From an uncultured Granulosicoccaceae bacterium (GTDB taxonomy: Bacteria > Pseudomonadota > Gammaproteobacteria > Granulosicoccales > Granulosicoccaceae), in the NCBI GenBank assembly GCA_937927895.1, contig CALGKA010000127.1, forward strand, positions 1 to 44,418: a stretch of DNA of 44,418 bases. The letters are read 5' to 3'. Each line of letters begins with the position of its first letter. The stretch's first letter is position 1. The translations under genes were made by a program, and so were the position numbers. The notes under the pieces were generated by a model, which saw only the letters and a list, made by a program, of their open reading frames with translations, had not been told where the DNA came from and made no database searches. Shown piece by piece: positions 24,604 through 33,451 of this stretch.

Positions 24604-25446
24604 ATGACCAAGTTTGCACAACCGACCACCACCGATGAAGCGCTGGCACTTCTTGCCAACGACAAATGGTCAATGGTCGCAGGCGGTACAGACTTCTACC
24701 CGGCGCTTGGCAATTCAACACCCAAAGACAACGTACTTGATCTTTCACAACTCAATACGCTGCGTACAATATTCGAAGATGAAACCCACTGGCACATTGG
24801 CGCGCTGGCAACCTGGACTGATGTTATCAACGCAAATCTGCCGCCTGCGTTTGACGCTTTAAAGCTCGCAGCACGCGAAGTGGGATCGGTTCAAATTCAA
24901 AATAGAGGCACGGTAGCAGGGAACCTATGCAATGCCTCCCCCGCCGCTGACGGCATGCCTGCGTTGCTCTGCCTGGATACAATAGTAAGAGTGTCATCAG
25001 TCAATGGCATAAGAGACATAGCACTGACAGATTTTGTCATAGGCAACAGGCAAACCACTCTGGGTGCCACCGAATTAGTGATTGATCTGCTCATTCCAAA
25101 GGATTCAACAACAGGTCAATCCCACTTTCTTAAACTTGGTGCGCGCAAATATTTAGTGATCTCAATCGCTATGGTCGCGACACGACTTAGCATAGACAGC
25201 ACGCAAAACGTCGTTGATGCCGCACTAGCCGTTGGTTCATGTTCTGTTGTCGCACACCGACTACCCGAATTAGAACAAGCGCTGATTGGCCAACCATTCA
25301 ATGCAAAGCTAAGCCAACTCGTACAGCCGCACCATTTGAGTGCATTAGCCCCAATCGATGATGTGCGAGCCACTGCAGAATATCGTTTAGACGCCGCTGC
25401 AGAGCTGCTCAAGCGATCAATAGATTTACTGCCAGGTCGATCATGA
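24604..25446 (+). CDS. molybdenum hydroxylase FAD-binding subunit
   Basis: A 280-residue medium subunit of a xanthine dehydrogenase-family enzyme (CoxM/NdhF type). FAD motifs are AGGTDFYPALG (about residues 20-30) and GSVQIQNRGTVAGNLCNASPAADGMPALL (about 94-122). The C-terminal domain is CO_deh_flav_C-like. It should carry electrons from the 2Fe-2S clusters to an acceptor. It begins 53 bases after the AOR gene, with no obvious Shine-Dalgarno sequence before the ATG, and its stop overlaps the next start (ATGA). In a nicotinate-type pathway this enzyme would hydroxylate C6 of the pyridine ring; another heterocycle or purine is possible. Confidence 0.9.
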   Translation: MTKFAQPTTTDEALALLANDKWSMVAGGTDFYPALGNSTPKDNVLDLSQLNTLRTIFEDETHWHIGALATWTDVINANLPPAFDALKLAAREVGSVQIQNRGTVAGNLCNASPAADGMPALLCLDTIVRVSSVNGIRDIALTDFVIGNRQTTLGATELVIDLLIPKDSTTGQSHFLKLGARKYLVISIAMVATRLSIDSTQNVVDAALAVGSCSVVAHRLPELEQALIGQPFNAKLSQLVQPHHLSALAPIDDVRATAEYRLDAAAELLKRSIDLLPGRS

Positions 25447-28181
25447 TGAAACCCATTACTGTAACCCTGACAATTAATAACATTGCAACCACACTAGAGG
25501 TAAGCCCGACCAAACGTTTGTCTGATGTTCTTCGCAATCAACTCAATATCAGCGGCACCAAAGTCGGTTGCGATGCGGGAGACTGCGGCGCTTGCTCTGT
25601 ACTAATTGACGGCGAAGTATCCTGCGCCTGTTTAGTACCAGTAGCGCAAGTCAACGGCGCTCGTATCGATACCGTTGACGGGCTAGCCGGTAATGGTACT
25701 TTAAGTCAGTTGCAACAAAGCTTTCTTCATCATGGCGCAGCCCAGTGCGGGGTGTGTACCCCCGGTATGCTTATGTCTGCAACAGCACTGTTAGATACCA
25801 ACCCTACCCCGACCCAATCAGAAGTTGAAGACGCACTTGGCGGAGTACTCTGTCGCTGCACCGGCTACAGGAAAATCATTGATGCCGTAGTCAATACGCA
25901 CAGCTTTACAGGCGATAAATTAGCCCCTGAAGCCGGTAGTTCCATAGGCGCTTCTATTCAGCATTTAGATGGCATACCAAAAGTTAACGGAGCACTAGCC
26001 TTCGGCGCGGACACGTTCCCGACTGACACACTATTCGTGCACGTCATACGCAGCACACATCACCATGCAGAATTCACCATCACAGATAGCGACGCTTTTA
26101 TTAACTCCCACGAAGGACTAGAACTGTTTCTAAGCGCTAAAGATATACCCGGGCGCAATTGCTTCGGAGTCATACCACCCTTTGCCGACCAACCCGTTTT
26201 TGCCAGCGCCACGACCCGCTTTAGAGGCGAGGCGATTGCTGCAATAGTGGGCACTGCAAAAGCCTTGGAGCATATCAATGAAGAGTCTCTGCCAGTCCAG
26301 TGGAGCGCTTTGCCTCACAGCCTGGTTCCCGAGGAAGCCACCACCGACAACAGCATTCTTCTGCACGAAACACGGGCCGGCAATATCCTGGTTGAAGGCT
26401 TTGTAGAAAGGGGCAACACCAAAACCGCTCTTGAGCAAGCCAGCTTCACCGTCACCACACACACTTCAACACCTTTTATTGAACATGCCTATATAGAACC
26501 AGAAGCAGGCTACTGCGTGCGCAAAGGAGATCGAATCGAGATTCATGGCTGCACCCAAGCCGCACATATGGACCGTGACAGCCTCGCAGAGATTATGAAC
26601 CTACCCTTGGAGTCCATTCGTATAATGCCATCTGCGTGCGGCGGTGGCTTTGGCTCAAAACTCGACCTCTCATTTCAACCTTACGTCGCACTCGCAGCAT
26701 GGATACTAAACAAACCCGTTGCAGTTAATTACACCCGGGGCGATTCAATGCGCTCCACCACCAAACGCCACCCTTCCAGTATTCAGCTTACAGTGGGATG
26801 TGATGCAAACGGAATGCTAAGCGGGTTCGATTTCACAGGTACATTTAATACCGGCGCTTATGCAAGCTGGGGGCCCACCGTTGCCAACCGCGTACCAGTA
26901 CATGCCTCCGGCCCATACCACACACCTAATTACCGCGCACGCAGTGTAGCGGTCCATACCAACACACCTCCCTCTGGTGCGTTCAGAGGTTTTGGTGTGC
27001 CGCAATCGGCTGTAGCACAGGAAACAGCATTTGATCAGCTGGCAGACCTTGCAGGTATTGATCGTCTGGACTTTCGCATACGCAACGCCCTTCGTAACAA
27101 ACAACCGACAGTAACCGGGCAAATATTTAATACTGGCGTCGGCATAGTTGAATGCCTACAAAAGCTACAGCCTATATGGGAGAGCGCAAATAAAAAAGCC
27201 CGTGCCTTTAATAGCAACCCGACACCTAGCCATTTACGTAAAGGTGTAGGCATAGGCACCTGTTGGTATGGCTGCGGCAATACCTCGCTACCCAATCCTT
27301 CAACCATAAGAATAGGTATCACAGCCAACGGCACAGTAATTTTGCACCAAGGCGCTATTGATATTGGTCAGGGATCAAACACCGTAATAACTCAAATAAC
27401 CGCCGACGCATTAGGCATACCGGTGCACAGTATTCAGCTTGTCGACAGCGATACCGACCTAACCCCTGACTGCGGTAAAACATCTGCCTCACGACAAACC
27501 TATGTCACCGGCATGGCGGCTAAACTCGCCGCCGAGGCCCTACGCGCCGCACTTTTACGCATGGGCAACGTCAGCAGTGATGCGCGTATTAATATATCCG
27601 GTTCAATCATAGAACTGCATGATAACGCTACACAGGCGTCAATCAACTTATCGCAACTGGAAGTCAATCAATTCGGTTATGCAATCATGGCTGAAGAAAC
27701 CTACAACCCGCCGGTCACAGCATTGGATGAGTCGGGGCAAGGTCACCCGTATGCGCTGTATGGTTATGGCGCACAACTGATGGAACTGACGGTCGATACC
27801 CAACTAGGTACAATTAAACTCGACCACGTAACCGCCGCTCACGATGTGGGCAAAGCGATTAACCCGATGCTGGTTGAAGCGCAGATAGAAGGCGGCATAG
27901 CGCAAGGTATCGGCCTGGCGCTAATGGAAGAATACATTCCCGGTAAAACAGAGAATCTACACGACTACCTAATTCCGACCATTGGCGACATGCCAATTTT
28001 TAATAACATCATAGTGGAAGTAGAAGACGCTGAAGGACCATACGGTGCCAAAGGCCTGGGAGAACATGTTCTTATACCTACAGCCCCCGCCATTCTTAAT
28101 GCGATACGTGATGCCACTGGAGCTATTGTGTCAGATCTACCAGCAACTCCACACAAAGTGCTTGCCGCAATAAAGCGTTAG
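25443..28181 (+). CDS. molybdenum hydroxylase, fused 2Fe-2S and Mo-binding subunits
   Basis: A 912-residue fusion. Residues 1-160 form the small subunit: plant-type 2Fe-2S site GCDAGDCGACSVLIDGEVSC and the helical 2Fe-2S domain with CGVCTPGM and CRCTGYRKI. Residues 175-912 are the large molybdopterin-cytosine-dinucleotide subunit. It has GCTQAAHMDRDSLAEIM, ACGGGFGSK, FRGFGVPQS and QGSNTVITQITADALG, plus the catalytic glutamate in GAKGLGEHVLIPTAPA. The FAD domain, which lies between these parts in eukaryotic xanthine dehydrogenase, is on a separate upstream gene with a 4-base overlap. No selenium-specific motif or XdhC-type maturation gene is seen. Likely hydroxylates nicotinate or a related N-heterocycle, from context. 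Confidence 0.9.
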   Translation: MMKPITVTLTINNIATTLEVSPTKRLSDVLRNQLNISGTKVGCDAGDCGACSVLIDGEVSCACLVPVAQVNGARIDTVDGLAGNGTLSQLQQSFLHHGAAQCGVCTPGMLMSATALLDTNPTPTQSEVEDALGGVLCRCTGYRKIIDAVVNTHSFTGDKLAPEAGSSIGASIQHLDGIPKVNGALAFGADTFPTDTLFVHVIRSTHHHAEFTITDSDAFINSHEGLELFLSAKDIPGRNCFGVIPPFADQPVFASATTRFRGEAIAAIVGTAKALEHINEESLPVQWSALPHSLVPEEATTDNSILLHETRAGNILVEGFVERGNTKTALEQASFTVTTHTSTPFIEHAYIEPEAGYCVRKGDRIEIHGCTQAAHMDRDSLAEIMNLPLESIRIMPSACGGGFGSKLDLSFQPYVALAAWILNKPVAVNYTRGDSMRSTTKRHPSSIQLTVGCDANGMLSGFDFTGTFNTGAYASWGPTVANRVPVHASGPYHTPNYRARSVAVHTNTPPSGAFRGFGVPQSAVAQETAFDQLADLAGIDRLDFRIRNALRNKQPTVTGQIFNTGVGIVECLQKLQPIWESANKKARAFNSNPTPSHLRKGVGIGTCWYGCGNTSLPNPSTIRIGITANGTVILHQGAIDIGQGSNTVITQITADALGIPVHSIQLVDSDTDLTPDCGKTSASRQTYVTGMAAKLAAEALRAALLRMGNVSSDARINISGSIIELHDNATQASINLSQLEVNQFGYAIMAEETYNPPVTALDESGQGHPYALYGYGAQLMELTVDTQLGTIKLDHVTAAHDVGKAINPMLVEAQIEGGIAQGIGLALMEEYIPGKTENLHDYLIPTIGDMPIFNNIIVEVEDAEGPYGAKGLGEHVLIPTAPAILNAIRDATGAIVSDLPATPHKVLAAIKR

Positions 28182-28333
28182 CGTTCTAATTCCGGCCAAC
28201 GCTTCTCATACTTAGGCGCATCAAATACAGCCTGGTCAAGCAATCAAACTGCAGTTTTTAAATCTATCATCCTGATTTTTTACAGACGCAAAAATGCTCG
28301 AGCTGTTTCATCCCCTTTTTACAATATCCCCCG

Positions 28334-30190
28334 TCAGGATTTTGTTTCTTCTGATTGAATGACTTGCTTAAGCAGTGTGACATCTACCTTTTCACCATAG
28401 CGAAGTTTTAAACCCTGAAAGTAGGTATTAACCTGATTCCGGCCAGTCTCTTTAGCAACGTATAAGCACTCATCTGCTCTTTCAAACATTTTCTTTTCAT
28501 CGCGGGTATCTTTTGGTGCGCAGGATACGCCAATGGAAACAGTCACTGACATCTCCTTAGCGTCGTGCAGTACAACATGGGACTCGATTCTTTTTCTGTA
28601 TTGTTCCATCAAATCCGCTGCTTCTTCTGGCTCTGTATCTGGAAGTAACATACAAAACTCCTCGCCGCCGTAGCGAAACACCATGTCGCCGCTGTCAGGT
28701 CGAATACAGCTTTGCATGACCCGTGCGACCTGTTGTAGAACGGCGTCGCCGGCTTTATGCCCGTGGGTATCGTTAAAGTTTTTAAAATGATCAATATCGG
28801 AAACCGCTAAACACAATGGTTTGCCTGTGTGGCTTGCGGAGTCCATTAGGGATAACAGGCTGTCTTCAAAGTGACGGGTGTTATAGAGCCCGGTCATTTC
28901 ATCAGTAATTGATTTGTTGTACAGGCGACTCTTGTGCAAGTTAACGGCGGCTTGGTCTGCAAGCCCCTGACACAGACTTACGTCTTCTTCAGTAAAACGC
29001 CCGATATCATCAAGAACACGTTCACCATTGTCATTGGTTCTGACTTTATTGGTTAACGCAATAACCCCTTCAACTGTGTCGCCACGCATCAATGGTACAC
29101 AGCAAATGCAGTAGACAATATTTTTACCTACTTGCTCGATATATTTTTTATCGTTCTTTCTAATCGGCCTGCTTTCAGCTGCACACTGACCAGCGATACC
29201 TTCTCCTAAACTAAAAGTCTTGGTTGATCTAATGCCGTTGTTTATATCGTCCCGCACGTGATGCGGTATGTTTCCCCACACCACTTTGATTTCCAGCTGA
29301 CCGGTCTCTTTATTCAGCAGCATCAGGTTGCCTTTTTGTGCACTGACTGCATCAACTGCGGTAGCCAGAGTTTCAACGCAAAGTCGCTTAAAATCGTTGA
29401 CGTGAGCGAGCTGTTGATTGACGTTATAAAGCGTTTGAATATTTCGAAGTATTCGCTGATTCTTTTCGTATTTAAGGGTTGAATCAATGTTGGTTGTTGC
29501 AATTGATGCAAGTTCTTGCAGAAACGGATATTCAGTTTCGCTTATCTGACTGCCGTCAGATTTTTCACCAAGCGCAAGAATACCCAGCACTTCACCGTTC
29601 TTTATCAACGGACACCAGGTGTCAGATTTCAACACTCCTAAATTCCATTGACGCCACGCTGTCTCGAATCTTGGGTCCTTTTGTAGATCTTGAACACTAA
29701 ATACATTGCCTTGCCGGATAATTTGCCATAGCAATCCGTTATCCTGCATAAATTTGAACATATATAAAGATTCAGGTGCGCGGTCATTGATAACAAACTC
29801 ACTGTCTAGCCCTGAATAGGATTTAACGCGATAGTAGTTCTGTCCAGGGTCAAGATCATCCCGCAGCAACACAGAACTATTCGTAGCATCGTATCTTTCA
29901 CGAACTACTGCCATGAAATTGCAGAGCAGCTCTTTTAGGTTAAGAATATTGCCAAAGCCTTTGCCTGATTGCAGCAAGGCTCGCATCTCGAATATTAGTA
30001 TATCTTGATGGATTGCTTTCTTTCGATAGTAGTCGAGTTGCTCCTCGACATTAAGAGGCGCTTTACCGCGTATTACCCGTTCCGGGGTGTCATTCTCTAT
30101 CGACTCATCATTAGCCACCGTTGGACTATTGATCTCAAAAGTAGAGTCTTCAAATTCGTATTCTTCTTCAGCTTCATGTGACACAGACAC
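28334..30190 (-). CDS. GAF domain diguanylate cyclase
   Basis: A 618-residue cytoplasmic signalling enzyme that should make cyclic di-GMP. An acidic N-terminus (EEEYEFEDSTFEIN) precedes a coiled segment and two GAF-like sensor domains (about residues 75-240 and 265-425). The second ends with EEDVSLCQGLADQAAVNLHKSRLY. The GGDEF domain covers about 432-595, with DEMTGLYNTRHFE, DIDHFKNFNDTHGHKAGD and an intact active site RYGGEEF near residue 507. The usual RxxD inhibitory site five residues upstream is not preserved (DSGD there). There are no membrane helices. It is a single gene; any functional link with the catabolic locus is unproven. Confidence 0.92.
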   Translation of the reverse strand: MSVSHEAEEEYEFEDSTFEINSPTVANDESIENDTPERVIRGKAPLNVEEQLDYYRKKAIHQDILIFEMRALLQSGKGFGNILNLKELLCNFMAVVRERYDATNSSVLLRDDLDPGQNYYRVKSYSGLDSEFVINDRAPESLYMFKFMQDNGLLWQIIRQGNVFSVQDLQKDPRFETAWRQWNLGVLKSDTWCPLIKNGEVLGILALGEKSDGSQISETEYPFLQELASIATTNIDSTLKYEKNQRILRNIQTLYNVNQQLAHVNDFKRLCVETLATAVDAVSAQKGNLMLLNKETGQLEIKVVWGNIPHHVRDDINNGIRSTKTFSLGEGIAGQCAAESRPIRKNDKKYIEQVGKNIVYCICCVPLMRGDTVEGVIALTNKVRTNDNGERVLDDIGRFTEEDVSLCQGLADQAAVNLHKSRLYNKSITDEMTGLYNTRHFEDSLLSLMDSASHTGKPLCLAVSDIDHFKNFNDTHGHKAGDAVLQQVARVMQSCIRPDSGDMVFRYGGEEFCMLLPDTEPEEAADLMEQYRKRIESHVVLHDAKEMSVTVSIGVSCAPKDTRDEKKMFERADECLYVAKETGRNQVNTYFQGLKLRYGEKVDVTLLKQVIQSEETKS

Positions 30191-30309
30191 AGGCCTATCT
30201 TAACCAGCAAAATGCTTACCTTATTAATCGGTCAGTTGGTGGTTAAATGAAGGCCGCACAGAGTCACAAATCACCTTGTGATTCAGATGCATGCACGATG
30301 CTCGGTCAA

Positions 30310-30499
30310 CTGAATCTTGCATGGATAGAAACACAATAGAACAAACAATGACTTAAATACCTAAGGAGCCGTATTGGCTATAGAAATGTTGATGTAAACG
30401 CCGGTTAATTCATTGGGAGCAGTTCACATCGGTGGTTTATTAGTTCACAAATTGCTGTCGAGTAGTGAGTAAACATCCATACTGGCATGCAAGATTCAG
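30310..30499. repeat. 14-bp inverted repeat overlapping the parE stop
   Basis: CTGAATCTTGCATG (30310-30323) and CATGCAAGATTCAG (30486-30499) are perfect inverse copies 162 bases apart. The right copy contains the nonsense codon that shortens the ParE-like toxin. Between the GGDEF gene and this locus I see no gene. Confidence 0.6.
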
Positions 30500-30735
30500 G
30501 TGATCTCAACAACACCATCATTTAGAACATAGACCAACAGATGCTCTGCATGTGGGTAAATTCGAACCTCAGGATTATACTCAGGCCGAGGGCGGTTAAT
30601 CAGCGGCAGCCTGCAAGCTGAATCAATACCATCCGTATAGATCAATGCTTGATTAGAACCGAAGTTTTCGAATGTATAATCCCAGATCAACTCTAAATCT
30701 ACCTGAGCTGCAGGTGTAAGTCGGTAGCGAGCCAT
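30445..30735 (-). pseudogene. ParE/RelE-family toxin with premature stop
   Basis: The open part (30496-30735, 79 residues) starts MARYRLTPAAQVDLELIWDYT, the typical ParE opening, and runs to VRIYPHAEHLLVYVLNDGVVEIT. There it meets TGA at 30496-30498. Reading past this codon gives ILHASMDVYSLLDSNL and a natural stop at 30445, restoring the family ending R-[IV]-LH-x2-MD. A CGA to TGA change is therefore the likely cause. A few residues also seem to be missing after DSACRL, in the middle of the protein. ParE toxins inhibit gyrase. This copy, lacking its C-terminal strand, is probably inactive, which agrees with the loss of its antitoxin's N-terminus. Confidence 0.8.
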
Positions 30736-30737
30736 GC

Positions 30738-30878
30738 TTACTTCTTGGCTTGTATTCTTTTCTTGAAATCAGAAAAGCTGAAGTCCTCTGCAGCACCGCT
30801 GGCTATTCCATTGTCGATTGCTCTTTGGAGTGCTGCAACTTTGTCCCGCCGCTCTTGATCTTTCCGAATTAGATCACC
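30738..30878 (-). pseudogene. ParD-like antitoxin, C-terminal remnant
   Basis: On the minus strand the frame ending at the TAA of 30738-30740 reads DLIRKDQERRDKVAALQRA, then IDNGIASGAAEDFSFSDFKK and RIQAKK. This is the C-terminal helix and toxin-binding tail of a ParD/CopG-type antitoxin. The DNA-binding ribbon-helix-helix and the start codon are gone; immediately upstream is RAYT transposase sequence instead. The parE start follows 2 bases after the stop, the normal ParDE arrangement. Confidence 0.75.
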
Positions 30879-30880
30879 GT

Positions 30881-31129
30881 ATACACACCGTTAACGTGAC
30901 GCATCGAACGACTGAGATTCCCTCGCGGGGTCCGCACCAGCAGGTGATAGTGGTTGCCCATCAAGCAATAGGCGTGAATTTCTAGTCCAAACCTTTTATG
31001 AGCTTACTCTAAACAACCTAGAAAGCTCTGGTAATACTTCGCTCCGTGATACACATTCTGCCGCCCTCTACCTCGGTTCATTACGTGGTAGTACGCGCCA
31101 TCATATTCTACTCGCTCCGGTCTCGACAT
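30881..31129 (-). pseudogene. RAYT transposase N-terminal relic
   Basis: From ATG at 31129 the frame reads MSRPERVEYDGAYYHVMNRG, then RGRQNVYHGAKYYQSFLGCL and E before an in-frame TAA (31004-31006). It continues AHKRFGLEIHAYCLMGNHYH and so on to MRHVNGVY. This is the first 80 or so codons of a Y1_Tnp/RAYT protein, with the HUH site still readable but the catalytic-tyrosine segment cut. The sequence then passes directly into the ParD remnant at about 30880. It is a different copy from the intact gene at 8334-9308. Confidence 0.85.
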
Positions 31130-31337
31130 CACTCACCCTATTAGTTTATATAGGTGAATTATAGATTTGCCCCCCTATGGACTTTTAGAATTTATTTCCC
31201 CTGATGATTCAAGATCACTCTTCGGCCATGGATCATCACCAACTTTTCTATCACTTATTTCTTTATACTAAATATGCTAGGTACAACAAAAGCGGTGCGC
31301 TACTATAGACGCCTATTCACCCTAGAAAGGCATACTT

Positions 31338-32222
31338 ATGGATCCAGTAATCAAGTGCGTGGTAGATAGTCAAAGCAAAGTTGGTGAAGGCGCTCTCTGG
31401 GATGACCGCAAGAACGTTCTATGGTGGGTAGACATACCTGCAGGCTTAATACATTGCTTCGATCCGGAAAATAACAGCAACAAAACAATTGAATTTGGTG
31501 AACCTGTAGGGTGTCTATCTGTACGTGAACAAGGTGGGTTGTTACTCGCAACAAAATCAGGTTTTTGGTTTTTGGACCCTGAAACCGGTTCTCGTGAGCA
31601 TATAGAAGACCCTGAATCTCACCTGCCAAACAATCGATTTAATGATGGTACAACTGATCATCAAGGCAGGTTTTGGGCTGGGACCATGCAGGATGGAGCG
31701 GGCACTAAAGAACGATCAGGTGCTTTCTATAGGCTTGACCCGGACCTTACGGTTACTGCGTGGCGGGATCAGTTTTTTATCACCAACGGCTCTGCATTTT
31801 CACCCGACGGTCGCACTTTCTACTTCTCTGACTCTGAAGATTCCGTCCGCACTATCTGGGCCTCAGATTATGACATCGAAACCGGATCACCTTCGCCACC
31901 AACGGTGTTTTTTGATACAAATAAAGTAGCCGGTCTGCCTGATGGCGGTACAGTTGATAGCGAAGGCTGCTACTGGCAAGCGGGGGTCACCGGTTGGCAG
32001 GTCTATCGAATCGATCCAAATGGAAAATTGCTATTAACTATAGATCTACCTATAGAATTCCCCACCAAACCTATGTTCGGTGGAAAAAATCTAAACACAC
32101 TATACGTCACGTCAATTTCCGCAGGAATAACCACACGAACTGATCAACCCCAGGCTGGTGGATTATTCGCAATTACAGGTCTTGGAATAAAAGGTGTTCC
32201 TCAACCACGATTTGCCGGGTAG
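31338..32222 (+). CDS. SMP-30/gluconolactonase family lactonase
   Basis: A 294-residue six-bladed propeller enzyme, cytoplasmic. Metal ligands expected for the family are Glu of VGEGALWDD (about residue 18), Asn of ITNGSAFSPDGRTFYFSDS (about 149) and Asp of LPDGGTVDSEGCYWQAG (about 202). The central NRFNDGTTDHQGRFWAGTM is also conserved. A GAAAGG ribosome site precedes the ATG. Family members hydrolyse sugar lactones (gluconolactone, xylono- or arabinonolactone). The gene is isolated, flanked by the TA/RAYT relics and a gene-poor stretch, so the substrate cannot be told. A link to the Gfo/Idh/MocA dehydrogenase 10 kb away, which could make a lactone, is only speculative. Confidence 0.9.
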   Translation: MDPVIKCVVDSQSKVGEGALWDDRKNVLWWVDIPAGLIHCFDPENNSNKTIEFGEPVGCLSVREQGGLLLATKSGFWFLDPETGSREHIEDPESHLPNNRFNDGTTDHQGRFWAGTMQDGAGTKERSGAFYRLDPDLTVTAWRDQFFITNGSAFSPDGRTFYFSDSEDSVRTIWASDYDIETGSPSPPTVFFDTNKVAGLPDGGTVDSEGCYWQAGVTGWQVYRIDPNGKLLLTIDLPIEFPTKPMFGGKNLNTLYVTSISAGITTRTDQPQAGGLFAITGLGIKGVPQPRFAG

Positions 32223-32677
32223 CCTGAATAAAAACCCTCAAACACTCAACCGCCCTTTTGACTCAATTACGCTAACTCAACTAACTGTCTCAACTAGAAC
32301 TGTTGATCAACCTGCTGCTTTTGCGTTGTGCTCTTTATTCTTTGCTGCACCGTCACTGGCGCAAGGATTGTTTCATCGACAACCACATAGCTTGAATTCA
32401 AGCAGGCTTACAGGCTCACAGGCTTATTATAATCAAAGCGCGCTCGTCATCTTTTAGGAAGCCCGCCAGCGTTAGCGAGGGACTGTTAAAACCGTGATGT
32501 TTAATTTTTATCTTGCCTAAAAAGAATCACCTACACTCAACCCAATAGTCCACTCCTCACCTTTAAAGGAAACCCACAATACTATTGTTACTGTGAGTCT
32601 CTATTCTGTTCGTGAAGGAAGGTAAAAGTGTTAAACCATATCTTATTGCTTACGTGTCTATTATTGTCGCTTAAACT

Positions 32678-32698
32678 ACCCCGACAGAGTGTCGGGGT
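32678..32698. repeat. perfect 9-bp GC-rich hairpin
   Basis: ACCCCGACA/TGTCGGGGT around a 3-base loop (GAG). It extends to a longer imperfect stem if one T is bulged. There is no U-run, so it looks more like a REP-type hairpin than a terminator. Confidence 0.6.
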
Positions 32699-32763
32699 TA
32701 GTGAAAGTCAATTGGCTTATGTCATTAATATTTTTTATTGTTGTAGTAGTCGAAAGCTGCCTC

Positions 32764-32793
32764 CTTGCCATGAGCCTTGGCAAGTCCTTTTGG
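32764..32793 (+). terminator. terminator-like hairpin in gene-poor DNA
   Basis: CTTGCCA pairs with TGGCAAG around a 7-base loop and is followed by TCCTTTTGG. There is no gene directly upstream to terminate, so it may be a remnant. Confidence 0.35.
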
Positions 32794-33128
32794 ATCATGT
32801 TCACCGATAGCAAGTCATTCAGAACTTCGTACAAGAACACCGCTCACAATTCGGGGATCCGCTAATTTTTACATCACCTGCTTTGTGTTTCGCTCACTAT
32901 CACACTATATCAAATGGTTGAAACAGTCGAAGCTTCCTAACCTGGCCCTGCTATCCTAGCCTGTTTATTTTTGTTTTTACGGCTCATGTCTCGCCACTAT
33001 TACTGTGGGTGTTTTTGTATATAGCCTATCTTTTTTATTGATATTTTTAACGTATCATCCCATTAATGGGCATTAAACATTAGGTACCGTGGGTCAGGTC
33101 TTTCATTGTAACAATCTCCACCGGCTTA

Positions 33129-33347
33129 GTGATCTCGAATTGTCTCACTATGGTTCTCTTGGCCTATGTTAAAAACGCACAAGAGAACACAGCTGTAAAA
33201 CATTTTATAGAATGGATTACTAAGGCGGCCAGTGAGTGTCCTAATGTTTTTTTACACTTTCCCTTTGTCGGCAACCATACCTATTCAATGCTAAAAGGAA
33301 TAGCGTTCGACCACACTGATTATATAGAATTAGTAGATTGGACTTGA
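33129..33347 (+). CDS. small hypothetical ORF
   Basis: A 72-codon ORF beginning with GTG, or a 65-codon form from the ATG at 33150 (MVLLAYVKNAQENTAVKHF...). I do not recognise it. It has mixed hydrophobic and charged composition (FIEWITKAASECPNVFLHF, then YIELVDWT), no signal peptide and no membrane helix. No good ribosome site is visible. It follows a segment that resembles a mobile-element edge, so it may be a cargo remnant or a chance ORF. Confidence 0.3.
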   Translation: MISNCLTMVLLAYVKNAQENTAVKHFIEWITKAASECPNVFLHFPFVGNHTYSMLKGIAFDHTDYIELVDWT

Positions 33348-33451
33348 AGATTAAAGATATAGGGGTGCGGTAGGCAAAATACCGAGTTAGATTTGAACTT
33401 TTACAAAACACACCTGATCCCTATCTGGTTTGTTACTGCGGTTTATTGACT

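Larger units (their letters stand above)
32223..33451. other. gene-poor region with hairpins and possible mobile-element scars
   Basis: About 1.2 kb without a recognised gene. It contains a perfect 9-bp hairpin (32678-32698), a terminator-like hairpin (32764-32793), a 12-bp palindrome CCCATTAATGGG (33059-33070), the segment ACCGTGGGTCAGGTC (near 33087) and a small ORF at 33129-33347. The short ORFs elsewhere in it show no recognisable protein features. Confidence 0.55.

Noticed and set aside
9310..31310. 14-base match GCGCTACTATAGAC at 9310-9323 and 31297-31310
   Set aside because: Several 14-base matches are expected by chance in a window this size, and the two contexts differ.
32628..32810. 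60-codon ORF in the gene-poor region
   Set aside because: It spans the perfect CCCCGACA hairpin, and its product shows no protein family features.
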